This document shows, one piece after another, positions 35,260 to 46,128 of a stretch of DNA of 64,000 nt (its first letter is position 1; each line of letters opens with the position of its first letter). The position numbers and the translations under genes were made by a program. The DNA is taken from NCBI RefSeq assembly GCF_000150955.2, contig NC_011681.1, forward strand, positions 729,501 through 793,500, in the 5' to 3' direction. Below the pieces are notes generated by a model. It saw only the letters and a list, made by a program, of their open reading frames with translations, had not been told where the DNA came from and made no database searches. This stretch comes from Phaeodactylum tricornutum CCAP 1055/1. Lineage: Eukaryota > Bacillariophyta > Bacillariophyceae > Surirellales > Neidiaceae.

Positions 35260-36450
35260 TCACAAAATCCCGACTTGTGTAACTTCGACACGTCGCAAGA
35301 GTTTGCCTTCGTACACTTTACTCACGCGTGTATCCCCCAAGGACTTGGCTGCGCCCCGAAAGAATCCGCGCTGTGCGTTAAAGACCGCTTGCGCCGCATC
35401 CTGTACCACGTTTTCCTTCCCTGGATCAGTACTACCGCCGTTAATTTTCATACTGGTGGGTCGTTCCACGGCGTAGGTCGGCAAATCTTGGACGATCTTC
35501 AAAAACTCCGTACTGGATTCGTCGCTGAGGATCTGTCCAAAGACGGTGTGCGACGAATCCAGTTCGGTGGTATCACTACGTGTCGTAATCCCAAAAACGG
35601 GCAGTACTTCGAGTTGACGGTGGGTCAAGAGTCCCTTGGCCGTATGCGAGATGCGCGGCAACGGAGGTTCGTTGGCGTTGCGTTTCTCCACCCACAGGGT
35701 AGACGGTAGTAAGCGGTCGCCGTAGCGCAGTGCCGGTCGTCCGGAAATTTCCGTGTATTCCAGTGCCGGAATGCGTCCGCCGGTTAATAGTCCGGTGGCT
35801 TGATCGAACGTGGGAAAGACGGCGCGGCTGTAGGATGGCATGGGATTGTCGTCCAAAAGGTTGGTGCCGGTATTGACGTAGGACAAGAACCGTTCGACGT
35901 GGGTGGGAGCGAGCGTGCCAAAGAGCCCCAGCACGAGTCGACCGGAGAAGACCCGATTTTCGGGAATATCTTGTAGATCATCCCGGACGTAGAAAGTGCC
36001 ATCCTGTCGAGATATACGTACGTTCATAAAGACCTTGTCGGTGACAAGGGCGTCTTCCGGACGAATACTAGTCGGCGGTGAGGAAGATCGTGTCGTCGTG
36101 ACCTGAGCAGCGTGAGCGCCGGACGGTAGATCGAGCGACGGGAGGAGCAGTGATGCTGCGGTAGCGCCGCACGTTCGCCCCAGAGATCGTCGCGACAATC
36201 GTGTCCGCCAATGCGCACCGCATCCGACGTGGTGGGGAACAGTCGTGTCGTCGTGCGACCGTCGGACACTATCGAGTGGAGACGGTGTGGTCGATGCCCA
36301 TCGTTGCGACGGCCAGGATGAGTGCGGCGGGGACCTTCCGGTATCATTGGTGGACGGGAGTGCGTGGCCACCAACATTGAGGACAATCACAAGCAAGTGT
36401 AAAAGTACCAACCGCAGTGAGTGGCACGAAATAATCCGACGTTTCCCCAT
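35260..36450 (-). CDS. Thylakoid-lumen cyclophilin-type protein (CYP37/38-like)
   Basis: A cyclophilin-fold protein of 396 residues. Residues 1-30 form a signal peptide (LVLLHLLVIVLNVGGHALP). A Ser/Arg-rich plastid transit stretch follows, then a second hydrophobic segment ending SGAHAAQ, which is a typical thylakoid lumen cleavage signal. The cyclophilin domain begins near residue 140 with VTDKVFMNVRIS and FSGRLVLGLFGTLAPTHVERFLSYV, and ends with HTVFGQILS and VYEGKLLRRVEV. Catalytic Arg/Phe residues of active isomerases are not clearly conserved, as in plant CYP37/38, so a chaperone-like role in photosystem assembly is more likely than strong isomerase activity. Two adjacent ATGs (36453 and 36450) are possible. 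The frame is open further upstream, but that part lacks a targeting signal. Confidence 0.83.
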   Translation of the reverse strand: MGKRRIISCHSLRLVLLHLLVIVLNVGGHALPSTNDTGRSPPHSSWPSQRWASTTPSPLDSVRRSHDDTTVPHHVGCGAHWRTRLSRRSLGRTCGATAASLLLPSLDLPSGAHAAQVTTTRSSSPPTSIRPEDALVTDKVFMNVRISRQDGTFYVRDDLQDIPENRVFSGRLVLGLFGTLAPTHVERFLSYVNTGTNLLDDNPMPSYSRAVFPTFDQATGLLTGGRIPALEYTEISGRPALRYGDRLLPSTLWVEKRNANEPPLPRISHTAKGLLTHRQLEVLPVFGITTRSDTTELDSSHTVFGQILSDESSTEFLKIVQDLPTYAVERPTSMKINGGSTDPGKENVVQDAAQAVFNAQRGFFRGAAKSLGDTRVSKVYEGKLLRRVEVTQVGIL

Positions 36451-37332
36451 CATTCGTTGGTGATGGTGGTGACCTTGGTTGGTAGTGCACAGTAGTGCTG
36501 ATGAAGCTGATGGTGATGGAGTGTATCCACGAATTGAATTCGAAACGACGGACACGACGCACCCATCGGTTGCCCCTTTCGTCGCACGTGTAGGGCACAT
36601 CGATCGATCCATTGGTTTCTGTGTGTGGTTTACAGTTCCAGTCATAGTTTCACGAATGTTCGTTGGGTTTTTGACATTGACACAGAGAGATCCAAAAATC
36701 TGCGAAAGATCTACTCTTTCAATTAGGCGTATGGACTACTTACTACCACCTACTGGAAATCGATTCGCGGAAAAGCATTCCAGTCTCGCCATTTCCTCGC
36801 TAGCTAGACCCAACTGTAACTGTAAGTTGCATAAGGTTAAGAGCTACGTACTACTTACCTGAGGAGGTGATAGTTGTTTTTGAAACTACATTCCCGATTC
36901 CCTTTTTCGTGCTCGCGCCTTCCACAGCCGTCGTCGCCCCCACGGGACGAGACAGACGACTGTTGGTGGACTGTGTGAGAGGCTCTACTAACTACGCTTG
37001 CTTGGTACCGACCGACCGACCGTGACAAAGGCGGACCGTTCCGTTCCGCTAAACACGGCACCATTGTCGTCGAAGTGTAGCAGCAACCCTGTCTCGCGAC
37101 GAACTCTATTTCACCTGTCATTCACTGTAGTCATTCACACGGCTTTGGTCTTTTTGTGCAACCAACGAAAAACGAACCAAGTGGAGGCGGGAAGAAGGAG
37201 ACCTTTTACATACCGTTGGGCCGGGCCATTGAGACCAGGGATTGACTGACTGCGAGTGTTATTCTCTCTCGTTTTCTCACACACACGCACACATACATAC
37301 ACACACAATCACACACACATCCACAGTCCATC
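36451..37332. promoter_or_regulatory. Divergent promoter region, cyclophilin / TOM70-like
   Basis: This 882-bp spacer separates divergent start codons. It contains TAACTGTAA at 36817-36825 and ends in the CA-rich tract listed next. No gene is seen. Confidence 0.45.
37277..37320. repeat. CA-rich tract just upstream of an ATG
   Basis: Imperfect CA repeats of about 44 bp end 12 bp before the TOM70-like start codon, almost certainly inside its 5' UTR. Confidence 0.8.
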
Positions 37333-39384
37333 ATGGCGCTCGGTACACGATCCAACCAGACACTAGTGGTTGGTTTGGCGGCTGCGGCGACCGCTAGTCT
37401 CTTGTTGTACTACGTCGTGCAAGCCCGGACCCGACCAACTTCGGATTCCTCGCCCCGCGACACCACCGATCGCAAGTCTCGATCGGTAGAATTCACCACA
37501 CCGTCACCGAAAAAGACCTCCGGGCCTTTAACGAAGGCGGTCGGGAAAGGAGAAGCAGCGGACGGATCCGAGGACCAGACACCCATTGTGAAGAACACGG
37601 CGAAAGACGCGGAAAAAGAAGTAAACGCCAAAATTGAACTCTTGGACAAGAAGGGGAAGGATCTCTTCAAGAACAAACAGGTACGTAACAAGGAGGAGTA
37701 AGAAGAAAATAGAGGCCAGATCTTTCCAAGTGGGACGAGACAACTCCTCGATACAACCAGTGCAATCCTCCCACTCACCCCCGTTCCCCAACACTATTTC
37801 CTTTGGCAGTACCTCGATGCCGCGGAAACATTCACGGAAGCGCTCACGCTCATTGAAACCAGCGATACGAGCGGTTCCGTCCAGAACACATCGTCCTCTT
37901 TGCATCGCCAATTGATTACCTTGCTCAACAATCGCTCCGCCATGTACGAAAAAGGCAACCAGCCCGAATTGGCCCTGGAAGATTGCACGCAAATACTCGA
38001 CCAGGATGTGCATCACGCCAAAGCCCGCACGCGGAAACTCCGCGTTCTGGAAAGTCTCGGTCGTTGGCACGATGCACTCGTCGAGGTCTGCGCCGTGCAG
38101 CTTTTGTTTATGCGCAAACACCGGGACAGCATGCGACTCGGCTTGAAGGTACCGCCGCCTCCCGTTCCCGAATCCAAAATGCAAGAAATTCTCACCAACG
38201 TTGTGCCGTTGGAAATGGAACCCTACATCCAAGCGCTCAACGAAAAAACCACGCGACCACTGCCATCGGGCTACACGATCCTGCAATTGCTCCGCTCCTT
38301 TACGTCCTACAATAGCTGGATGGCGCAAGCGGCCAAAGACGGCAACGTCGCGAACATTGACAAGGAGTTGGTGGAAGGCGTGGATGCGGCGAGTAAAGCA
38401 CAGCGCGTGCACGTCCTACTGAAACGCGGACGCCGGCACGTGTACGACCGGGCTTTTGAAAACGCCAGTGACGATTTCGAACAAGCCTACGCTCTGGCCG
38501 AAACCAATGAGGTGCAACTATTGTTGGAAGGAGACGACTACGCTCGCGTGTTGGAATGGACGGGCATGGTCAAGCACTGGCGATACAAGCTGGACGAAGC
38601 CTCGGCTTGTTACGAAAAGTGTGCCGATCTAGAGCCGACCAATGCCTTGGTGCTGGTAAAGAATGCCGGAGTCAAAATGGACGGTTCCCACCAAGACGAA
38701 GCCATGAAACTGTTCGACACTGCCCTGGGACTCGATCCGAAAAACGCCGACGCGCTCTTGCACCGTGCTAATCTGCGACTGTTGCAAACCAAGCCAGACG
38801 AAGCCAAGGAAGATCTGGAAGCCTGCATTGCGGTGCGACCCGACCATATTATGGCCCGTCTCCGACTGGCGTCCATTTTGGCCGCGACGAACGAAGCGGC
38901 CAAGGCGAAAAAGCACTTGGACGCGGCCGAAAAAGTGGAGCCCAAATCGTCCGAAGTGCAATCGTACCGAGGCGAGCTACACTTTACGCAAGGAGAATTC
39001 GACCAGGCCCGTGCGCAGTTTGAAAAGGCCATTGCGCTGGACCCCACCAATCCCACTCCGTACGTGAACGCCGCCATGGCTATTTTGCAGACGCCACCGC
39101 CGCCGGGACAAATGCCGGATGCGCAGGAGGTAATTCGTCTGTTGGAAGAAGCCATTCGTGTCGATCCGTCGTTTACGTTGGCGTACACGCATCTCGGCAA
39201 CGTGAAACTTGGAACCGCCACGGAACTTTCCAGTGCTCGTGAAGTGGTGACGCTGTACGACCAGGCACTGGCCAACTGCCGATCGGAAGAAGAAATCAAG
39301 GAACTGTGCAGTATGCGCATTCTAGCGGTAGCTCAAGTAGAGGCAGCCAGCATGCTGAAAATGGAATCCTTCAACATGCAATAG
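37333..39384 (+). CDS. TOM70-like mitochondrial import receptor (TPR protein)
   Basis: This protein has the architecture of TOM70, the outer-membrane receptor for preproteins and Hsp70/Hsp90 clients. Two exons, 37333-37680 and 37810-39384 (129-bp intron), give 640 residues. A single N-terminal membrane segment (TLVVGLAAAATASLLLYYVV) is followed by a charged linker of about 80 residues. A clamp-type TPR group then starts at KGKDLFKNKQYLDAAETFTEAL and includes the family phrases LLNNRSAMYEKG and ALEDCTQIL. A C-terminal series of TPRs (for example ALLHRANLRLLQTKPDEAKEDLEA and ARAQFEKAIALDPTNP) completes it. It could instead be another anchored TPR co-chaperone, but anchor, clamp and length favour TOM70. 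Confidence 0.82.
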
Positions 39385-39652
39385 AGCGTACGAGAACAGT
39401 CATTAAGCAACTACTCGACGAGGAGACTAGTAACGTTCCATCCTAGTTAGAAACAAGCCGGTGGTGGTGGTTTCCACCGCCAGTCGTACAGTAGTCTATC
39501 GTGTATGTACAGTATGTTACAAATCGTCTTGTGTCAACCACGCGTGGAAACGCGAATCCAAAATAGCAGCGCTAACGTCTGTGGAATGCCGCAAGCGAGT
39601 GACTGTGAGATTGTTGAACTTTGGCAAGTTCCAAATGTACAACCGTGGCTTT

Positions 39653-41381
39653 TTACGTACGGCATGTGATTGTCTGTACGGAAGAAAATATGGACAAGCA
39701 GAGTCAAGGCGAACGAGCGCGGACCGTCAAGAAGAGAGAGAAAGACGGGGACACGTGTGAGAACAACCTTCTTCGGTAGAAGAAATACTAGGGTGTGCCG
39801 TGCGTACGTGCGTGTATGAGTTTGCACGAATCGCTTGGATACGTACCACACCCAGAATATCCATAATGACTTGAATGGTGGTCGAGCTGTGGGCTGGATC
39901 TATCCGCAAGCTGTTCATTCCCAAAGGCAGCAAGGCTCCCAGAATGATGCTAATCATGACAATGACGCACAAACTGGTGGTAATGGCAATGGTTTCGGCA
40001 ACGGGTACCAAAAAGATGGCGGCCCGCACGCATCCCGCCAATCCCAGAATGCTCATGAGCGTGACGGCGACCCACAGCTCCCCCCTTAAGTACTCCTTGA
40101 CGTTACTATCGTTGACGGATCCCACCGCCAAACCGCGAATGACTGATCGTCGAGTAGGCAAACGAAGGAAGGAACGCGTGTGAGAGGGTGGTTGTAGAGA
40201 TTTCTTTCGGGCCAATCGTCGTTTCATAAATAATTGACTGTCCGGCACGTACCTCGGACACTGGCTTGATTGCCCGCGTTGCCTCCGGCCCCCACCAACA
40301 TGGTGAGGAATTGGACAATGACAATATGCTCCTGCAACAATGTTTCGTTGCGCGAAATGATAAAGGAAGACATGCTTTGTAGACAAAGTAATCCCACTAA
40401 CCATCCGGCTCGGTCTTTGATTTGCGCAAAATAAGAGTCTCCCGTCGTCTCGTAGCGATTCTCCCGCACGAGTCCGTCGGTAGATAGCGAAGTTGTAGGA
40501 TCCTTGACGAGACTCTGTTCTTCCTCATTGTCGTTATGCTGTTCCGGTAGTACTACGAGAATGGCCACTTCTTCATCGTCATGGTCCGCTGTACTACTAG
40601 TAGTGGCGTTGGTGCTTGTGGTGTTGGTGCTTGTGTTTGTCCCGAGCGTGGTGTGGGTGTCCGATCGGTTGTCCGGGCCACGCGCGTCTCGATGATGCAA
40701 CCCACCGGCCGATTCGTGTGCTTCTAGATCGAGTCTCGGTTCCACGGTCGATTGCTGATCCCCCTTGTACCCCGCTAAGGATTGTTGTCGTTTGACGTGT
40801 CCGTTACTAGTAGAGACGGGTGCCGGATTGGTGTGTCGGACCAAGCCGGTCCACGATTTGGGCAAGGACGGGATCCGCCGCGTCGCCAGCTCTCGCAACG
40901 AGGAACTCCGCTTCCGTGTGGCTTGCGGTACTGGTGCTATGGTGTGATGAGTGGAGGATGCGGTGGTTTTCGTCGTCGTCGTCCTGGTTGTGGTTTGCAG
41001 TCGACGGAGTTCCGTTTGGAGTTCCGTCAGGTGCTTGCGGAGACGATTGTTTTCCGCCGCCAAGGCCGATGACGACGACGACCTTACCGGGTAACGGGTC
41101 ATGGAGACGAGGCACTCGTCCGACACGAGTTCGTCCGACGCAATCGACGTCGCGCAACTTTCCAACGACTGAGTAGTCGATCGGTGCAGAGGCGACACGG
41201 GAGATGTCGAAGAATCCAAAGGCAACGTGAGTGGGGAACGCCTCGGATGCGAATCCGATGCGGTAGACGCGAGTTCAATCGTCGAGTCAAGGGTGGATGA
41301 GTGTGGAGGGATATTGGTATTCTCGTCCTCGGTAGTGGTGGTAGTAGTAGTTGTGGAAGTGTGCCACAAGGGAGAGTACAT
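39653..41381 (-). CDS. SLC41/MgtE-type magnesium transporter
   Basis: A divalent cation (Mg) channel/transporter of the MgtE/SLC41 family. Three exons, 41381-40253, 40142-39847 and 39673-39653, give 481 residues. The N-terminal 290 residues are disordered and Ser/Thr-rich with a poly-Thr run and a short coiled coil (ENNRLRKHLTELQTELRRL). One MgtE membrane domain follows with about five helices and the pore signature VGAGGNAGNQASVRVIRGLA, formed exactly across intron 1. The helix-5 phrase RIDPAHSSTTIQVIMDILGV leads to a proposed last exon of 21 nt (TITCRT then stop), which matches the family's LITC continuation. Animal SLC41 proteins have two such domains, so this one must dimerise. The last exon is the least certain part. 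Confidence 0.83.
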
Positions 41382-42147
41382 GACGAGATGAACAACAACG
41401 TTAACGACGGTAGTGACCCTCCCCGTACTTGCCGTTATGCACCGTATTGTGCCAGTGAAATTTGGCGTGCCTGTGTGTGTGTGTGTGTGTGTGCCTGGTT
41501 GGATGGGGTGACCGGTACACAACACCGGACACCGTCCCACGGCGAGTGACTGGGAACGTACACATACCCTGCGGCGGGGTGGGGTGTGTGTCGATATAGC
41601 GTGGCAGGTGTCCACGCAACGTACGCGAATAGTCACAGTCAGTCGTGGGTGTGGGGAGCGAATCCAACCCCCAACGAACCGGAAATCCTCGGGCGTCCCT
41701 GAGGGAAACCCCTACCCCTCCGTATCTTCGGATCCTGGTATGGATTTGTGTCTCGTACGACTACTATAGTCGGACGTTATGTGGAATCCCGAACGTGGGG
41801 CAGACTCGGTATAGAAGGAACGAGTACCGTTATGGTAGGAACTTTTGCGCCTTTCGCTCCGTTCCCGTCGACCCACACACCGACGATGGGAACGGGCGGG
41901 GTTGACCAGTGCACGACGATCCAACGCGTACTACTCACTGTTAGTACCTGCATTCCTACTCATCCACAGACTAGCTAGCTAGCACTAGCACGAGTCTCTG
42001 TAGACTTGTATTCATTGGTGAATTGGTTAGTTTGTTTGGTTGGTTGGATTGGTGGACTTGTTCACAGTCAGTCGGGTCCATTGCATTGGTGGAACTGTCT
42101 CGTTGTACCAATACCAATACCTATTGATACGGTACATTCAAACAGGC
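41382..42147. promoter_or_regulatory. Divergent promoter region, SLC41-like / LIC-like
   Basis: This 766-bp spacer between divergent starts holds a TG/CA microsatellite at 41472-41493 and two exact TCACAGTCA motifs at 41633-41641 and 42062-42070, the latter 78 bp before the next ATG. No gene is recognised. Confidence 0.5.
41472..41493. repeat. TG microsatellite upstream of the SLC41-like ATG
   Basis: About 22 bp of uninterrupted TG repeat lie 91 bp upstream of the minus-strand start, reading CA on the gene's own strand. Confidence 0.85.
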
Positions 42148-43590
42148 ATGGGTCTCTTTTCTACCCTCGACAACCAACCGGACCAAGTCGGCAACCACCC
42201 GTCCACATCGTCCACATCCTTGTCGTTACCGACCGTCGTTCAACTCTACACCGACGAGCCTTTCCGTCTCGAACAATCCGTGGCACAACTACCCTCCTAC
42301 GCCGCACTCACGTACCAGGCCGTGTCCGTCCTCGTAACCGACTTGGCCGAGACACTCCCGGTCCTTTCCGTCCGGACCGAAACACACCGCGGACTCCGAC
42401 ACCGCCCACCACTCGCGACGGAACCGGTGCCGGATCTTGGTGTCTGGAGTTGTCGGGTGATAGCGCGGACCGCCCACCACGAAACGACGCACGATGCCGC
42501 AACACTCACCGATGCGCTCCTGCGCATCCCCCACGACAGCAATGCCGTCTTTGCCTTTACGGTGGATCTACGCGACCCCGCACGCGTCGAACCGACACTC
42601 ACGCGACTCCAAGATGCACTCGTGCGGTACTTGATTCATCGGGATGAACCAAACAACGACCCGCACGCCGATGCGTTGCCCGTGGCACCGACTACCACCA
42701 CCACCACGACGTCTCTGGATGATTTGCGCTCGGTCGCGTTTGGGACCGCACCACACGATGATGATTCCGTCAAGGCGGTACCGGAAACCAAGGATCGTAC
42801 GGTCCGCGTGACTCTGGCAATCTGCGCACGAATGCCCGCAGACGACTTGGACACTACGTATACTAATAACAGTAGCAATAACAAAAGCAACAACGACCCT
42901 CCGGCCAAGGAAGAAGCCGTTGCAGGCTACCACGCCAAGCAAACGCAAAATTTGATTTATTATCACTTGCGCCGGTACGCGGCTGCTTTGAACGCGAGTT
43001 TGATCTTTGTGGATGAATCCACCAGTTCCACCACCGACAAAGGGACGGCATTGACCGATCGACAACCGACCGTGAGTCTACCGCAACTGGCCTTTTTTCT
43101 ACGCGAACTGGCTCGTGGCAAAGCCCTCTGGCTCGAATTGGAACAATCGGCGCGTACCAACGACGAAGACGACTCGAATGACGAGTCCAACGCAAAGGCC
43201 CCGACTCCCGAGTCGGCCCATGCCATCGTCTACGGACCCGGTTCCCACCAAGAAGACTTGATCGAATCCGTGTGGCTCCGCAACGCCCAGTATCCCGGAC
43301 ACTGGGATGCGGCGAAGGATCCCGTCTGGAAAATTCTACCGCCCCCACCCTTACCCGATCCCTCTGCCATTGGCAAGCGGCCACCGCCACCGACGGGCAC
43401 GGTCGGAGACGAAGCCTGGTTGACCGAACTCCGTGATTCCGTGGCGACCGTGACCGATGCCGCCAGCAAGACGCCGCCTCCCAAAAACAAGTCGGGGGTC
43501 AACCCGGCCGCCGGTACGACACCCGTCGATAAGACGCCCAACGAAAAGGATGTCTCCAACTTTTTTGAATCGCTCCTGAAAACCAAGTGA
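42148..43590 (+). CDS. Diverged dynein light-intermediate-chain-like protein
   Basis: A single-exon gene of 480 residues. By eye it resembles cytoplasmic dynein light intermediate chain in order and spacing: NAVFAFTVDLRDPARVEPTL fits the strand-plus-'VDMSRPW' region, NLIYYHLRRYAAALNASLIF fits the 'LRKFCLQYGASLFYTS' region, a segment with DPVWKILPPP fits the conserved region before the tail, and the end VSNFFESLLKTK fits the C-terminal adaptor-binding helix (NFFxSLL). The N-terminal P-loop of LIC/Ras-like proteins is not visible: no GxxxxGKS/T pattern occurs. Long Asn, Thr and Asp/Glu-rich inserts separate the blocks. If the call is right it would link cargo adaptors to dynein; an unrelated lineage-specific protein is the alternative. 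Confidence 0.5.
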   Translation: MGLFSTLDNQPDQVGNHPSTSSTSLSLPTVVQLYTDEPFRLEQSVAQLPSYAALTYQAVSVLVTDLAETLPVLSVRTETHRGLRHRPPLATEPVPDLGVWSCRVIARTAHHETTHDAATLTDALLRIPHDSNAVFAFTVDLRDPARVEPTLTRLQDALVRYLIHRDEPNNDPHADALPVAPTTTTTTTSLDDLRSVAFGTAPHDDDSVKAVPETKDRTVRVTLAICARMPADDLDTTYTNNSSNNKSNNDPPAKEEAVAGYHAKQTQNLIYYHLRRYAAALNASLIFVDESTSSTTDKGTALTDRQPTVSLPQLAFFLRELARGKALWLELEQSARTNDEDDSNDESNAKAPTPESAHAIVYGPGSHQEDLIESVWLRNAQYPGHWDAAKDPVWKILPPPPLPDPSAIGKRPPPPTGTVGDEAWLTELRDSVATVTDAASKTPPPKNKSGVNPAAGTTPVDKTPNEKDVSNFFESLLKTK

Positions 43591-43733
43591 TAACTCGCCA
43601 TACCCACACAAATTTCGTAGGTAAACTAAAACGAAACACGTACACGCAGACGTATATGTATACGCTTATAGACAGTACAATACAATATCCTATACATAGC
43701 AAACAAAATCGACCACCACATACCGGGTTGCTT

Positions 43734-46128
43734 TCACTCCATGACGCGAGGACGCAATTTGATGATCCGTTTGGGTTCGGGAAAGGGTATTTTGGTAAAC
43801 AGTCGCAGCGCTTCGCTCTGCGTCATTTCGACAGAACAAGGGGTCTCGTTCGTGTTCGCTTCCATTGCACTATGGGCCTCGTCTTCGTCGTCCACGGTCT
43901 GGGAAAGTATAGAAATCTCGGACGCAGGTCGGGACGGAGTCGACGTGCTCGGTCGGGTCTTTTCCGCCGAACGCTGTAAATGTTGACTGACACGACGAAT
44001 TAGCGTGTTCTTCTTACAAAGGAATGGTGAATATTTTTGCAACACGCAGATTAAAAAGACTTTGCTCTGCAGAACCATCAACGGGACCTCCAAACCTTGC
44101 AAAGGCAAAAAGCCGTGTCTGTCGAAGGGAGAACACTGACTGTGAGAAGGTCAAGACCAATGATTTACACACTTTTCCTACAAAAGCAGTCACGTACAAT
44201 TCAACGCAAGGATATCGAGATCCCAACAACTCTGGTTTGTGGCCTAGCGCTTTCTCAATGTCAAATTTCATGTTCGACGCTTGACAAAATAAAATGTGAG
44301 AATTCTTGGGAATTTGAACCCCGAGATCCGCAAATTCGACCGTTTGGGTTGTCATTTTCATTCCACCGAGATTGGCGGGCGTCAAACGAATTGCTTCGTA
44401 CATAAGCGCATCCAAATATCTCATTCTGCCCAAGACGGCCGGGCTAAACAGTGCGGTGTGGCCATGTTCCCTTTCCAAAACGTCCAGCTCTTCTTGAACC
44501 AAACGACAGGCTTCCTTGTCCGTCGATAGTAAATTCAGAGCCATTGCTGTCCAAGCGTTTCCAACTTCCATCATGAGCCAGAGTATGATACTAATTTCTG
44601 TCGTAACAACTTGTGTAATACCTAGACCCTCCAAGTCTTGCTCAAGAAGTATCCGCTCCAAAATGGAAATAAGAGGCTTTGGCGGTTTTGAGACCTGAGG
44701 CGACGAGGCTGGTGGCCGTTCCAAGAGAGCCTCCGCAGCCACTCGCCGCGGAGGCGTACTATGCGATTGGGGAGGAGGAGGGGAGCGCAAGTGCTTCCCA
44801 GGTCCGGGTCGAACGGGGCTTCTCTCGTATCGCGGGCGTATCAAATCTTGTTCCGTATAATAGGGTCTGACATATTCAACAACGTCCAAGGATGGATTAT
44901 ACTCACTATGCTCGTCCCCGCTTTCCATTAATTGTTCTTTGCTGCTCATCGGCATGGACTGCGAGCGAGGCCGACTAGGCGTCGAATTTGCGACTACGAG
45001 TCCCCCGAAAATGTTTTCCTTGTTGCGCATTGCGTTCTCTCGCATAGTTAACAATGGAATCGGTCGGGTTGCGGGATCGTAATAGGAATGCCCCCGGGCG
45101 TGCCTGACGGGAACGGTTTTCGCTACGGCTTCCACGTGTTTGCGCAACACATCTTGCAGATGGGTCCGTGCGTTGAGGGCTCGCCCGTATTCGTTCAGGA
45201 GCCAAATATACATCCACTCCGGACCAAAGGTTGTTTTGATAACGTCGATGCCTCTTTTCATGCGTTCCATCCACATGAGCATCTGACTGCGTGACGGGGC
45301 GAGCTGTTTCGAGTTGGGTCTCGATTCCTGTGGCGGGTTGGGTGAGCCAGTCTCCCTGGTGGATTCCCCAATTGCCTGCGTGGCTCGTGGAGCCCATTTG
45401 TGCATACCAAGTATTGGTCCATCCATAAGATCGAGCGTATAAGATCGTAAGGCTTCCCATTTGACTTTGAGAAACACCTCGTGACTAGGCCCCGACGCGA
45501 AAGTATCGTCATCGAAATCGGCAGAGCCTTGTTCTACCTCGGAAAAGGGCGATTCCGCGGCTTCTCTCTCGGAGGCGGATGGCCTCGACCGCTGTTTTAT
45601 GGGCGAGGAGCGTGTAAAGGTCCCGGCTCGAATATCGTCCAGACACTTTTCCGCAAGTTCGGCAAAGACTATTGCGTACTGTACTGCCACACGGTGTGCC
45701 AAGGGCCTCCCAATCAACAAGCGCAACTGATCGGCTTCGGATTCCGACAAGAAACTGAAACAGGACTTGCCCAGCAACATTTCTGGTGGAGTCCAAGGCC
45801 ATCCCTCCTTCAACTCCATACTCTCCATGATCCTTTGTGCTCGCTCCGGTCCTTTGACCACGATCCGCCATTTCCCCCAGATAAAGATGGCGAAACAATG
45901 CCCCAGCGGTCGCGACCATCTCGCCGGCACGAGCGGGAATTCCCGCCAAGTCGGCGGGAACAGTAGCGCGACGTCCCCTGCCAAACGTGCAAACAGTCGT
46001 GTATGCCCATAAACTGGCAAGGCGCCGTTCCCGGACAAGGCTCGGGGCGGTGCGGGTAAATCGGAAACACTCCTATCACGCCGCGGCCACGAAAAGACCT
46101 GTCGAATCCAGAGACCGAAGAAATACAT
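43734..46128 (-). CDS. Cytochrome P450 homologue with degenerate signatures
   Basis: Two exons, 46128-44198 and 44139-43734, with a 58-bp intron, give 778 residues, longer than the usual 500 because of a disordered insert of about 170 residues in the middle. A hydrophobic N-terminal segment suggests an ER anchor. P450 features are the GPERAQRIM region, the LLGKSCFSFLSESEADQLRLL helix-C region, the K-helix ExxR motif (YEAIRLTP), IPKNSHILF and a typical C-terminal end FPEPKRIIKLRPR. The I-helix motif AGxDT reads EVGNAWT, and in the heme loop, just before QSKVFLICVLQKY, no Cys is present. A catalytic monooxygenase is therefore doubtful unless the splice model is wrong. The frame is open to a GTG at 46164 preceded by a splice-acceptor-like sequence, so a 5' exon may be missing. 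Confidence 0.7.

Noticed and set aside
37528-38412. A 294-codon minus-strand open frame
   Set aside because: It is antisense to the TOM70-like exons and has no domain or plausible start.
42006-42647. Plus-strand frame overlapping the LIC-like gene
   Set aside because: It is Arg/Pro/Thr-rich out-of-frame sequence; the 42148 frame is longer and carries the recognisable blocks.
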